64,000 bases of DNA from Algoriphagus iocasae. Lineage in GTDB: Bacteria > Bacteroidota > Bacteroidia > Cytophagales > Cyclobacteriaceae. The stretch covers positions 1,054,001 through 1,118,000 of the forward strand of contig NZ_JACIJO010000002.1 of assembly GCF_014206875.1 (NCBI RefSeq). Reading direction: 5' to 3'. The notes under the pieces were generated by a model. It ran no database searches. It had not been told where the DNA came from and was given only the letters and a program-made list of their open reading frames with translations. Shown in pieces: positions 27,185-34,692 of this stretch (position 1 is its first letter; the number at the start of each line of letters is the position of its first letter). A program made the translations under genes and the position numbers.

Positions 27185-27757
27185 ATGAATAGAAGGATTG
27201 CCCTGAGGCATCTGGCTTTGATTTCAGGAGGATTGGCATTTATCCCTTCCTGCGATTTCAGTTCAGATGATATCCTCACAGCTTACAATAATCTGAAAAT
27301 CACCCAGTCCCAAAAGCAATTGCTTGGGGATATATCCAATGTCATTATTCCAGCCGGAGAAATAAAAGGAGCACTCGATATTGAAGTGCCGGATTTTATA
27401 TTGGTCATGGTCAATGATTGTTTGAATTCAGAACAGCAGACGTTGTTTTCTACAGGCTTAGCGGCATTTCCAGACTTCGCAAAACAGTCCGGAGGTGGGA
27501 ATTTTGCCAATTTGAATCCAAAAGAAAAAGAAGCGATAATCCTCTCTGGCCAAAATTTGGAAGGGGATGAAACCGAGAAAGGTGCCGAAAATAAAGCGAT
27601 TTCTTACTTTTTAAATACCACAAAAAGATTGACGATTCAGGGCTATATGGCCTCTGAGTACATCCAATCTGAAGTAATTCCTTATTCCCTGATCCCTGGA
27701 GCTTACAATGGTTCTGTGTTGATTTCGGATATCCAAAAACCTAGAATCAATGGCTAA
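27185..27757 (+). CDS. Gluconate 2-dehydrogenase subunit 3-like protein (Tat substrate)
   Basis: 190 aa. The N-terminus MNRRIALRHLALISGGLAF carries a twin-arginine motif and hydrophobic stretch, so export is likely by Tat. The rest (LLGDISNVIIPAGEIKGAL, FLNTTKRLTIQGYMASEY) matches the small gamma-type subunit 3 of membrane sugar dehydrogenases. Its partner, a GMC oxidoreductase without its own signal, overlaps it by eight bases, so a folded complex would be co-exported by this subunit (hitch-hiker mechanism, inferred). Confidence 0.88.
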   Translation: MNRRIALRHLALISGGLAFIPSCDFSSDDILTAYNNLKITQSQKQLLGDISNVIIPAGEIKGALDIEVPDFILVMVNDCLNSEQQTLFSTGLAAFPDFAKQSGGGNFANLNPKEKEAIILSGQNLEGDETEKGAENKAISYFLNTTKRLTIQGYMASEYIQSEVIPYSLIPGAYNGSVLISDIQKPRING

Positions 27758-29459
27758 TTTAAATATCAGAAACAAGCAGGAGCGGACTTACGAAGCCATC
27801 GTGATCGGTTCTGGAATCAGTGGGAGTTGGGCAGCAAAGGAACTCTGTGACCTTGGAGTAAAAACCCTGATGCTTGAGCGTGGAAGAAATGTAGAGCATA
27901 ACAAGGACTACCCGACAACCAATATGCTTCCTTACGAATTTGAACATCGTGGGCAAATCACCCAAGCTGAGAAGGAAGCAAATCCAATCGTCAGTAAGTG
28001 TTATGCCTTTCGTGAAGACGCTAAACACTTCTTTGTCAAAGATGCTGAGCATCCTTATGTACAGGAAAAGCCATTTGACTGGATCCGTGGCTATCAGGTA
28101 GGAGGAAAGTCTTTGCTTTGGGCAAGACAGGTGCAGCGCTGGTCAGACTTTGATTTTGAAGGACCGGCAAGAGATGGGTTTGCAGTGGATTGGCCGATAC
28201 GATACAAGGATATTGCTTCTTGGTATAGCCATGTGGAGAAATTCGCGGGTGTTTCAGGTAACAAAGACGGATTACCCAATTTGCCTGATGGTGAGTTTCT
28301 ACCTGGATATGATCTAAATATTGTGGAGAAGCATTTTCAGGAGCAACTGAAAAAAGCTTATGGCAACGACCGCCACTTAATTTCTTCTCGATGTGCACAT
28401 ATTCATGAACCTAGGCCAGAATTTACAGCGCAAGGCAGAGCTTTCTGTCAAAATAGAAACTTGTGTCAAAGAGGTTGTCCATTTGGTGGTTATTTCAGTT
28501 CCAACTCCTCTACGATCCCTTGGGCTTTGAAAACAGGGAATCTGACATTGAGACCAGATGCGGTGGTTCATTCCATTATTTATGATGAAGAAGCTGGAAA
28601 AGCTACTGGAGTACGAATCATCGATGCGAATACCAAGGAAATGGAGGAGTTTTATGCACCGGTGATTTTCTTAAATGCGGCAGCATTGAATTCCAACTTG
28701 ATTTTGATGAATTCCACTTCAAATCGTTTTCCAAATGGTTTAGGAAATGACAATGGTCTTTTGGGTAAATATGTGGCGTTTCATAATTACAGAGCACAAG
28801 TTTCCGGTCAATATGAAGGTCATTTAGAATATACCACTTCCGGTGGAAGACCAACCAGTGCATATTTCCCAAGATTCCGAAATGTGTACAAACAGGAAAC
28901 GGATTTCCTTCGAGGTTATGCTGCTGGTTTCTCTGCAAGCCGAGGTGTAAGGCCAAATACGGAAGGCATCGGAATGGACCTGAAAAATAGTCTGCTTAAT
29001 CCAGATCAATATGGACCATGGTATGTGGGTTCGCATATGATGGGAGAGACCATTCCAAAGGAAAGCAATTATGTTGCTTTGGATCCAAACTTGCAAGATC
29101 CTTATGGCATGCCTCAGCTGAAAATCAGTGTGGATTACGATGACAATGATGAGAAGATGATCAAGGATTATCAGGAGCAGATGTCAGAGATGTTTGAGAA
29201 AGCTGGTTTTACGAATATCCGTGTGAATGACGATCATCGTCAACCGGGATTGGATATCCATGAGATGGGAGGCGTAAGAATGGGGAAAGACCCGAAAACT
29301 TCGCTTTTGAATGCCAATCATCAGCTTCATGCCGTACCAAATGTCTATGTGACGGATGGTGCAAGTATGACTTCAACTTCTACCCAAAACCCTTCCTTGA
29401 CTTATATGGCTTTTGCGGCGAGAGCAGCGCATCATGCGGTGGCGGAAAGCAAGAAGTGA
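27750..29459 (+). CDS. GMC-family oxidoreductase (FAD, sugar dehydrogenase catalytic subunit)
   Basis: 569 aa. FAD Rossmann motif GSGISG at residues 20-25, a GGKSLLWARQ second GMC motif, cysteine-containing segment FCQNRNLCQRGCPFGG that resembles the disulfide/cofactor region of gluconate and 2-keto-gluconate dehydrogenase subunits, and the C-terminal catalytic pair in HEMGG and QNPSLTYM. With the subunit 3 protein it forms a two-gene unit (8-bp overlap). Such pairs oxidise sugar or glycoside hydroxyls in the periplasm; recent work ties some to 3-keto-glycoside formation. The electron acceptor could be the cytochrome c protein at 20478. Specific substrate unknown. Confidence 0.92.
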   Translation: MANLNIRNKQERTYEAIVIGSGISGSWAAKELCDLGVKTLMLERGRNVEHNKDYPTTNMLPYEFEHRGQITQAEKEANPIVSKCYAFREDAKHFFVKDAEHPYVQEKPFDWIRGYQVGGKSLLWARQVQRWSDFDFEGPARDGFAVDWPIRYKDIASWYSHVEKFAGVSGNKDGLPNLPDGEFLPGYDLNIVEKHFQEQLKKAYGNDRHLISSRCAHIHEPRPEFTAQGRAFCQNRNLCQRGCPFGGYFSSNSSTIPWALKTGNLTLRPDAVVHSIIYDEEAGKATGVRIIDANTKEMEEFYAPVIFLNAAALNSNLILMNSTSNRFPNGLGNDNGLLGKYVAFHNYRAQVSGQYEGHLEYTTSGGRPTSAYFPRFRNVYKQETDFLRGYAAGFSASRGVRPNTEGIGMDLKNSLLNPDQYGPWYVGSHMMGETIPKESNYVALDPNLQDPYGMPQLKISVDYDDNDEKMIKDYQEQMSEMFEKAGFTNIRVNDDHRQPGLDIHEMGGVRMGKDPKTSLLNANHQLHAVPNVYVTDGASMTSTSTQNPSLTYMAFAARAAHHAVAESKK

Positions 29460-29460
29460 A

Positions 29461-29625
29461 GTCAGAAAGCTAAAGCTTGCCTACCGAAGGTAGGTGAGAA
29501 GTCTAAAAGTAAAGTCAGAAATCTAAAGTGAGAAAGCTGAAACTGAAATCTGAAAATGGAATAAGAGTCATTTCGACTGGAGCTTGCGAAAGGAGCCTGC
29601 CTTCCGATGGTAGGAAATTTCTTAT
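29461..29625. repeat. Degenerate repeat tract after the GMC gene
   Basis: Contains several degenerate copies of GTCAGAAA-G/T-CTAAAG, a perfect hairpin CCTACC-GAA-GGTAGG (29480-29494), a related CCTGCCTTCCGATGGTAGG (29596-29614), and a GTCATTTCGACTGGAGC segment of a kind widespread between genes in Bacteroidota. No ORF. Confidence 0.55.
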
Positions 29626-29644
29626 AATTAACTTAATCATAAAT

Positions 29645-29677
29645 ACCCTCTTGGAAGCAATTCTGGGAGGGTTTTTA
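29645..29677 (+). terminator. Terminator upstream of the metallopeptidase gene
   Basis: ACCCTC (29645-29650) pairs with GAGGGT (29667-29672), followed by TTTT. Insulates the accessory pair from the GMC operon. Confidence 0.6.
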
Positions 29678-29776
29678 ATTAAAAAATGAACTAATTCTTG
29701 TTTGGTATTTTTTAAACTATCATTTTAAAGAAGTTTTCAATTAGTAACCTAAACAAATTTTATGAAAAACATTTTA

Positions 29777-29786
29777 CCCCCCCCCC
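29777..29786 (+). repeat. Run of ten C in the start region of a lipoprotein gene
   Basis: Ten consecutive C lie 15 bases after a good ATG (29762-29764, A-rich leader). In the given sequence this ATG reads only 14 codons to TAA. With nine (or twelve) C it would join the long downstream frame and give a complete lipoprotein signal peptide. Either a phase-variable switch or a homopolymer sequencing error. Confidence 0.85.
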
Positions 29787-29828
29787 AAGTACAAAAACCT
29801 GATTAATTATTCTTCAGGCTTATTTTTG

Positions 29829-31373
29829 ATGCTATTTTTAGTGACATCTTTTCTTTTTACTTCCTGTATAGAAGAACCAGAAGCTCCAAAAATCCAAACA
29901 GTAGAAAACGATCAACTGGTGAAAATCAAAGCCTGGTTTGAAGAGAATAAAACGAAACTGAGACTTCCTGAGCGAGGTTCTAATTTCAGATCAGAATCCC
30001 AGGAATTGATTTTGCCATTTTTTGAAAAAGAACCCGATTGGGATAAATTTCATCATTACTATTTTCCGGATGGCAGAGAGGTTTTTGAGGTGTCTTTAGA
30101 AAATGCTACAAAGTATTTTCCGAAAAGTTTTTTAGATAGCTTTCCAGATCAAGATGCATCAAAGTTTATAGTCCAAAATATAATGTTTATAAAAGATGTT
30201 GCCAGTGATAGGTTTGACCCCCTAATTGCAAGGTATTATCCTGGAGATGAATATTCAAAAAGTAAAATGAAAAAAATCTTCTTTAGTGGGATAAACGAAT
30301 ATTGGTCTGGTAGAATTGATATTTTTACTTATGATGAACATCATTTTGTGGGATTTGAAGTGTTTGAAAGTGAAATTAAAAAATCAATTAGATATGGAGT
30401 AAATAACAATTTAAATTCTAGAATTGCTGGTGATTGTCAGGTTTATACAAGAGAAGTTGTTTGGGTATCAAATGAACCCGGAGATCCAGAAGATGATCCA
30501 TATGGTTATGGCACGACTTATCATTCCTTGACAATAACTGAGGTGTCTTGTACTGGAAGCATGGGAGAGAATCCTCCTCAAGGAACAATTTATATAGATG
30601 GAGATCCATATTATGAGTTTGGTAATGGGGAAGAAGGGTGCCCTGATTGTGATTATATTATTCCAGTAATTTCAGATCCTGGAAGTATTATTCTAAATCA
30701 ATTAACTAATCCCTGCGCAAGTGGTATTTTAAAACAATTGTTAAAAACATCTAACATAAAGTCAAGCGTTGGACATCTCAATCAAATGAATGAAATAGTT
30801 CAATTGTTAAATAATGCAAATGACTTTGATTTCATTGTTAAAAATGGAGATTTAGCAAATGGTACTCAACGAGAAATAGTGTTTAATTTATCTACTGGAA
30901 AAAATGAGGTAACCATAAATTTAAACAATGCCTATTTAGAAAGTGCAACTAGATTATCTATAGCTAGAACTATTCTTCATGAATCAATTCATGCATACTT
31001 ATTATATGTCGGATGCGCTCCTCAGGATGAAGGGATTTTTTATAATGTCATGATGAACTATGCTTATTCAGAAGGTCTCATTATGAATGATATTCATCAT
31101 GGCCTTATGTCGCAGTTTGTAGATGCAATTGGATATTCGCTTAATGAATGGAATTCCAAATATGGTGGCGCAAACAGCATTCCAAGAGGTTATTTTGATG
31201 ATATTGCATGGGGAGGTCTTTCAGCTAAATCTTTTATTAATGAGACAGGGCAATATGTCTGGTACCCCTCTTTTAATGTTCTAATTACTTCTGAAAGTGA
31301 ACGAATTCGAATACATAATAATATTGTACATGAATTAAAAAATGATGAATATGCTAAAAGTGATCCTTGTTAA
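29829..31373 (+). CDS. Putative secreted zinc metallopeptidase lipoprotein; start split by poly-C tract
   Basis: The uninterrupted part has 514 aa from ATG 29829. It begins MLFLVTSFLFTSC, a hydrophobic core and lipobox but no positive n-region. Restoring the frame to ATG 29762 (nine C) supplies a K/Y-rich n-region, so the intended start is probably 29762. The mature protein has no domain I can name until the C-terminal third, where HESIH (residues 384-388) is an HExxH zinc site inside a hydrophobic helix, with a candidate third ligand in DIHHGLMSQFV. The layout resembles metallopeptidase domains at the ends of Bacteroidota toxin-like proteins. Base composition is clearly more AT-rich than the flanking genes. 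Overlaps the next gene by 32 bp. Confidence 0.65.
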   Translation: MLFLVTSFLFTSCIEEPEAPKIQTVENDQLVKIKAWFEENKTKLRLPERGSNFRSESQELILPFFEKEPDWDKFHHYYFPDGREVFEVSLENATKYFPKSFLDSFPDQDASKFIVQNIMFIKDVASDRFDPLIARYYPGDEYSKSKMKKIFFSGINEYWSGRIDIFTYDEHHFVGFEVFESEIKKSIRYGVNNNLNSRIAGDCQVYTREVVWVSNEPGDPEDDPYGYGTTYHSLTITEVSCTGSMGENPPQGTIYIDGDPYYEFGNGEEGCPDCDYIIPVISDPGSIILNQLTNPCASGILKQLLKTSNIKSSVGHLNQMNEIVQLLNNANDFDFIVKNGDLANGTQREIVFNLSTGKNEVTINLNNAYLESATRLSIARTILHESIHAYLLYVGCAPQDEGIFYNVMMNYAYSEGLIMNDIHHGLMSQFVDAIGYSLNEWNSKYGGANSIPRGYFDDIAWGGLSAKSFINETGQYVWYPSFNVLITSESERIRIHNNIVHELKNDEYAKSDPC

Positions 31374-31857
31374 TTTAATTTTCTTTGGCATGACAGAAAC
31401 TCAGCTCGAGTCTTCCAAAGAATATGAATTAATCAATTATTTGGTATGTGAGAAAGATGATTCAGTATTTATAGATGAGCGTTTTATCTCCTGGAATGAA
31501 GTGGGTTACCACTCATATAATGAAATAAATGTTATTAACATGAAACTTGATAGAGAATTCTATGAAGACCATAAGCAACAAATTGATCAAATTATAAATC
31601 CTACCATCCAACAAAAAGTCGAACCAGATTTTATAAAATGCAAGGTTAATTTGAACAGGACAATATCCTTCTCGCCTAAAAAAACAATTTATTCCTATTC
31701 CTATCCAATGCTTATGAGGGGTGAAGACCAAAAACTTTATGGAGTTATAATTGAAAGGAGGACCTTTGAAATCGATAATTATTCAAAGATTAAGGTATTT
31801 AAAAAACTTAAAGATTCTTGGGAGTTGGTTTATGAGAATCTAATTTCATTCTCCTAA
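31342..31857 (+). CDS. Small exported protein overlapping the metallopeptidase gene
   Basis: 171 aa, no family recognised. Three close ATGs (31342, 31345, 31351) all lie inside the end of the preceding gene in another frame; MLKVILVNLIFFGM is a short signal-peptide-like start. The rest is rich in charged and aromatic residues, for example YGVIIERRTFEIDNYSKIKVFKKL, suggesting a beta-rich fold. The overlap implies translational coupling. A small exported protein tightly coupled to a putative metallopeptidase could be its inhibitor or immunity partner; this is inference. AT-rich like its neighbour. Confidence 0.65.
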   Translation: MMNMLKVILVNLIFFGMTETQLESSKEYELINYLVCEKDDSVFIDERFISWNEVGYHSYNEINVINMKLDREFYEDHKQQIDQIINPTIQQKVEPDFIKCKVNLNRTISFSPKKTIYSYSYPMLMRGEDQKLYGVIIERRTFEIDNYSKIKVFKKLKDSWELVYENLISFS

Positions 31858-31871
31858 TTGAATTCAAATTT

Positions 31872-31905
31872 AAACAGCCCAAGTCTTTCGATTTGGGCTG
31901 TTTTT
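31872..31905 (+). terminator. Terminator of the metallopeptidase/partner pair
   Basis: AAACAGCCCAA (31872-31882) pairs with TTGGGCTGTTT (31893-31903), then more T. Ends the two-gene unit. Confidence 0.85.
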
Positions 31906-31936
31906 GTATAAGAAAAGTGATTTTATCCAATCTGCT

Positions 31937-31959
31937 CTTCGGGATTTGCAATCCCGAAG
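31937..31959. repeat. REP-like hairpin 1
   Basis: Perfect 10-bp arms CTTCGGGATT / AATCCCGAAG around TGC. Shares the GATT-N3-AATC centre with hairpins 2 and 3. Confidence 0.7.
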
Positions 31960-31966
31960 TTCTTTC

Positions 31967-31985
31967 CGAAGATTTTTAATCTTCG
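31967..31985. repeat. REP-like hairpin 2
   Basis: Perfect 8-bp arms CGAAGATT / AATCTTCG around TTT, eight bases after hairpin 1. Confidence 0.7.
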
Positions 31986-32063
31986 TTTTTGCAGTTTTTG
32001 TTAGGTGAAAGACTAACTAATTGAAATTTTCAAATTTCCGGATTAGAATTCCTTTGATCTAAG

Positions 32064-32084
32064 TTCAGGATTGCAAATCCTGAA
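32064..32084. repeat. REP-like hairpin 3
   Basis: Perfect 9-bp arms TTCAGGATT / AATCCTGAA around GCA. Confidence 0.7.
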
Positions 32085-32145
32085 CAGCGCTAACAGCACT
32101 AATATATGAACCCTAATTGCGCTGATATTTGGCTTTACTTTTCTA

Positions 32146-32204
32146 TACGCTTAAAAAACCTTTGCGAACTTTGAATTTACCTTTGCGTGCTCTGCGGTAA
32201 ACTC
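32146..32204. repeat. CCTTTGCG-type intergenic repeat
   Basis: Two CCTTTGCG units (AAACCTTTGCGAAC and ACCTTTGCGTGCTCTGCGG) 23 bp apart, of a kind seen repeatedly between genes in Bacteroidota genomes. Its end touches the stop of the threonine-dehydratase-like gene. Confidence 0.5.
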
Positions 32205-33153
32205 AAAAAGGCAATTTTCCCAAATCCACATTTCCACCGGAAAGGATAATCCCTACCTTTTTTCCTGCAAAGCGGTCTTGATTGGCTAATAAAGCTGCTA
32301 ATGGTACCGCACAGGAGGGTTCGATCACGATTTTCATCCGCTCATAGATCAGGCGCATGGCTTCGATAATCTGTGGATCAGTGGCCAGAAGAATATCTGC
32401 AACATAATTCTGGATCAGTTCGAAATTCAAAACTCCTAAGGATGTCAACAAACCATCCGCAATGGTATTCGGCCTTGATTGCGGAATGATCTTTCCTGCT
32501 TGAAATGATTGAAAAGCATCATCTGCACCTGCTGGTTCTCCGGCGATTACTTCTGTTTTTGGAGAAAGGTAATGTGTCGTCAAGGCTGTACCACCAAGCA
32601 ATCCTCCACCTCCAACTGGAGCCATGATGATGTCTAAGTTGGGTTGATCTTCAAGCAGTTCCAATACACAAGTGGCCTGTCCTTCGATCACATCCATAAA
32701 ATCGTAAGGAGGAATAAATGTCGCTCCGGTTTTGGCCACCACTGCCTCCAAAGTTGTTTCTCTTGCTTTGAGATTCGGTTCACACTCGATGATTTCCCCA
32801 CCATAACCTTTCACTGCTTTCTTTTTGATTTCAGGTGCATTGGAAGGCATCACAATATAAGACGGAATACCAGCCACGCTTGCCGCTCTAGCCAAAGCTG
32901 CTGCGTGATTGCCGCTACTATGTGTTGCCACTCCCTTTGATTTCTGCTCTTCGGTCAATTTCACCACTGCATTTGCTGCTCCACGGGCTTTGAATGCTCC
33001 GACCTTTTGAAAGTTTTCGCATTTAAAGAAAATCTCGCAACCTGCAATTTCATTGATGGCAGTGGAGGAAAGAATCGGAGTGCGATGAATAAAAGGCTTG
33101 ATTCGGGCATGTGCTGCTTTGATGTCAGCAAGAGAAGGAAAGGTCTGGCTCAT
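32203..33153 (-). CDS. PLP-dependent threonine dehydratase / serine racemase-like enzyme
   Basis: 316-aa fold-type II PLP enzyme. The Schiff-base lysine is in GAFKARGAANAV, the cofactor ring is held by SSGNHAAAL, and the phosphate loop is GGGGLLGG. The length and lack of a C-terminal ACT domain fit catabolic threonine ammonia-lyase, serine racemase or hydroxyaspartate dehydratase and argue against the feedback-regulated IlvA form. The reaction would be deamination of threonine/serine to the 2-oxo acid, or racemisation; they cannot be separated by eye. Stands alone, bounded on both sides by repeat-rich DNA. Confidence 0.85.
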   Translation of the reverse strand: MSQTFPSLADIKAAHARIKPFIHRTPILSSTAINEIAGCEIFFKCENFQKVGAFKARGAANAVVKLTEEQKSKGVATHSSGNHAAALARAASVAGIPSYIVMPSNAPEIKKKAVKGYGGEIIECEPNLKARETTLEAVVAKTGATFIPPYDFMDVIEGQATCVLELLEDQPNLDIIMAPVGGGGLLGGTALTTHYLSPKTEVIAGEPAGADDAFQSFQAGKIIPQSRPNTIADGLLTSLGVLNFELIQNYVADILLATDPQIIEAMRLIYERMKIVIEPSCAVPLAALLANQDRFAGKKVGIILSGGNVDLGKLPF

Positions 33154-33354
33154 GGCCTGAAATTAGGGAATTGGAGAGAATTTGTGAATTAATTTTTTTG
33201 TCAGAAAACGAATCTAACAATGATGTCAGCCTAAGTCTTAACTATTCTTCGAACATACAAAAAGGGAACAGTCATAGTTGGCAGGGAATAGTGTTTATTT
33301 GGAGAAGCAAGAATCATCTTGAAATCTGCATAGAAAATAACTTACTTCCTCTTT

Positions 33355-33378
33355 GGTACTTTTGAGGCCAAAAGTACC
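33355..33378. repeat. Hairpin GGTACTTTTG / CAAAAGTACC
   Basis: Perfect 10-bp inverted repeat with loop AGGC. Confidence 0.6.
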
Positions 33379-33474
33379 CAAAAGCCTCATCCCTAAACTC
33401 TCCTTCAAATCGGTTATAAATCAAGTGATTAATTCAATTCGTTACGATTTGATTTTTTCGCTTTGGCATCTCCT

Positions 33475-33520
33475 AAAAATCGGCGGATCTCCCTCGTACC
33501 TTGGGAGCTAGCCGATTTTT
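33475..33520. repeat. Compound hairpin AAAAATCGGC / GCCGATTTTT
   Basis: Perfect 10-bp outer stem (33475-33484 with 33511-33520) and an inner CTCCC/GGGAG pairing; ends in a T-run, so it could act as a terminator on either strand. Confidence 0.6.
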
Positions 33521-33704
33521 TAACGGAGCTGCCATCCGCTCAAAAACCGGATAGTTTAAGGGAATTCCTCCAAAATTCGATTAAGCTACAAAACGACATT
33601 TCAATTTAAGAAGAATCGTTAATTAGACGTGCGGTGGGAGGATTTGGCAGCGGGGCAGGCGAAGGCTTTGTGTGGTGGAAGCTTTGCCAAATCTTGATTT
33701 TTTC

Positions 33705-33730
33705 GTCCTTTTGCATCAAGGCAAAAGGAC
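33705..33730. repeat. Hairpin GTCCTTTTGC / GCAAAAGGAC
   Basis: Perfect 10-bp inverted repeat with six-base loop ATCAAG. Confidence 0.6.
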
Positions 33731-33845
33731 AAAGGATACAAATAGCAAAAAGTTTATTTGGAGAGGCAATTATCAACTAATATTGATTCCCATTAACAAG
33801 GAATAAAATTTTGAATGTATTGATTTTTCAAAATTTAAGTTAACC

Positions 33846-33914
33846 TGTCATTTTTAGCACTTGAGAGTCGAGAGTCTCGAAATCGAGGGGTCCTCGACTC
33901 CGCTCAGCCTGACA
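33846..33914. repeat. Third copy of the GACTCCGCTCAG-core repeat
   Basis: CACTTGAGAGTCGAGAGTCTC then GAAATCGAG, and CTCGACTCCGCTCAGCCTGAC at the end. Matches, in inverse orientation, the interior of the 8629-8767 element. Confidence 0.6.
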
Positions 33915-34023
33915 CCTTGAATAGATTTAACCAATCGCCTATAAAACAAAACCACATTAACAGCTCCTTTCAAATTGTTTCTCATCCTATTCAAACAAAT
34001 CCCCAGAGTTTTTATCTTCAGGC

Positions 34024-34692
34024 ATGAATTGGAAAGCCCTGAAATTTTTCCCTGTCATGGGAGAAGCTTTGACAGCAAGTAATACTTCGAAATTGGATTT
34101 TAGCCCTGCCAATACCGAGTTGGAAAACATCGATTTGGGCAATACAGCAGCGTTTGATGCCTATGTTTTTTCCCAACTTTCTGGGAAAAACAAAAAATAT
34201 GGAATCGGTGGATACTTTGAGCATCGGGCGATTTATAGAAGATCGGAGGTATTTGCCACGCAAGAATCAGATTTCCGAAATATCCATTTGGGGGTTGATA
34301 TCTGGACCGAAGCTGGGGCTGAAGTTTATGCTCCTTTTGAAGGGAAAATTCATTCTTTTCAGGACAATGCAGGCTTTGGGAACTATGGACCCACGATCAT
34401 TCTAGAACATGAGATTGAAGGGGAAAAGCTCTTTTCGCTATATGGTCATTTGTTTTTAAGCGATTTGGAAAAGCTTCAGGTCGGGCAAAAGATTAAAGCG
34501 GGAGATTTACTTTGTCATGTCGGACCATTTCCGGAAAATGGGGATTGGCCGCCACATTTACATTTTCAACTCATGCTCGATATGCTAGGGAATGTTGGAG
34601 ATTTTCCTGGCGTTTGTTCCCAGCGGGAAGTAGAAAAGTATCAGAAAATTTGCCCTGACCCAAATCTGGTCTTGAATTGTCCTTTGATTTAG
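34024..34692 (+). CDS. M23-family metallopeptidase without signal peptide
   Basis: 222 aa. The LytM/M23 zinc site is intact: His88 and Asp92 in IHLGVDIW, then YGHL and His178-Leu-His180 in PPHLHFQLM. M23 enzymes cleave peptidoglycan cross-bridges or peptide stems, normally outside the cytosol. Here the N-terminus (MNWKALKFFPVMGEALTASN) is not a signal peptide or membrane anchor, and no N-terminal coiled coil is present. Either the protein is exported another way or it acts in the cytosol. Overlaps the end of coaX by four bases, convergent. Confidence 0.85.
   Translation: MNWKALKFFPVMGEALTASNTSKLDFSPANTELENIDLGNTAAFDAYVFSQLSGKNKKYGIGGYFEHRAIYRRSEVFATQESDFRNIHLGVDIWTEAGAEVYAPFEGKIHSFQDNAGFGNYGPTIILEHEIEGEKLFSLYGHLFLSDLEKLQVGQKIKAGDLLCHVGPFPENGDWPPHLHFQLMLDMLGNVGDFPGVCSQREVEKYQKICPDPNLVLNCPLI

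Larger units (their letters stand above)
33154..34023. other. 870-bp non-coding region with several strong hairpins
   Basis: No convincing ORF on either strand. Holds a perfect hairpin at 33355-33378, a compound hairpin at 33475-33520, a hairpin at 33705-33730 and a copy of the GACTCCGCTCAG repeat at 33846-33914. The density of structure suggests a composite of mobile repeat units or an unrecognised structured RNA. Confidence 0.6.

Noticed and set aside
29461..32204. CRISPR array or integron in the repeat-rich accessory zone
   Set aside because: Repeats are palindromic and irregular in spacing; there are no uniform spacers, cas genes or integrase.
33171..33365. 64-aa ORF in the non-coding region
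   Set aside because: Crosses into the hairpin at 33355, has unusual composition and no leader; better explained as chance.
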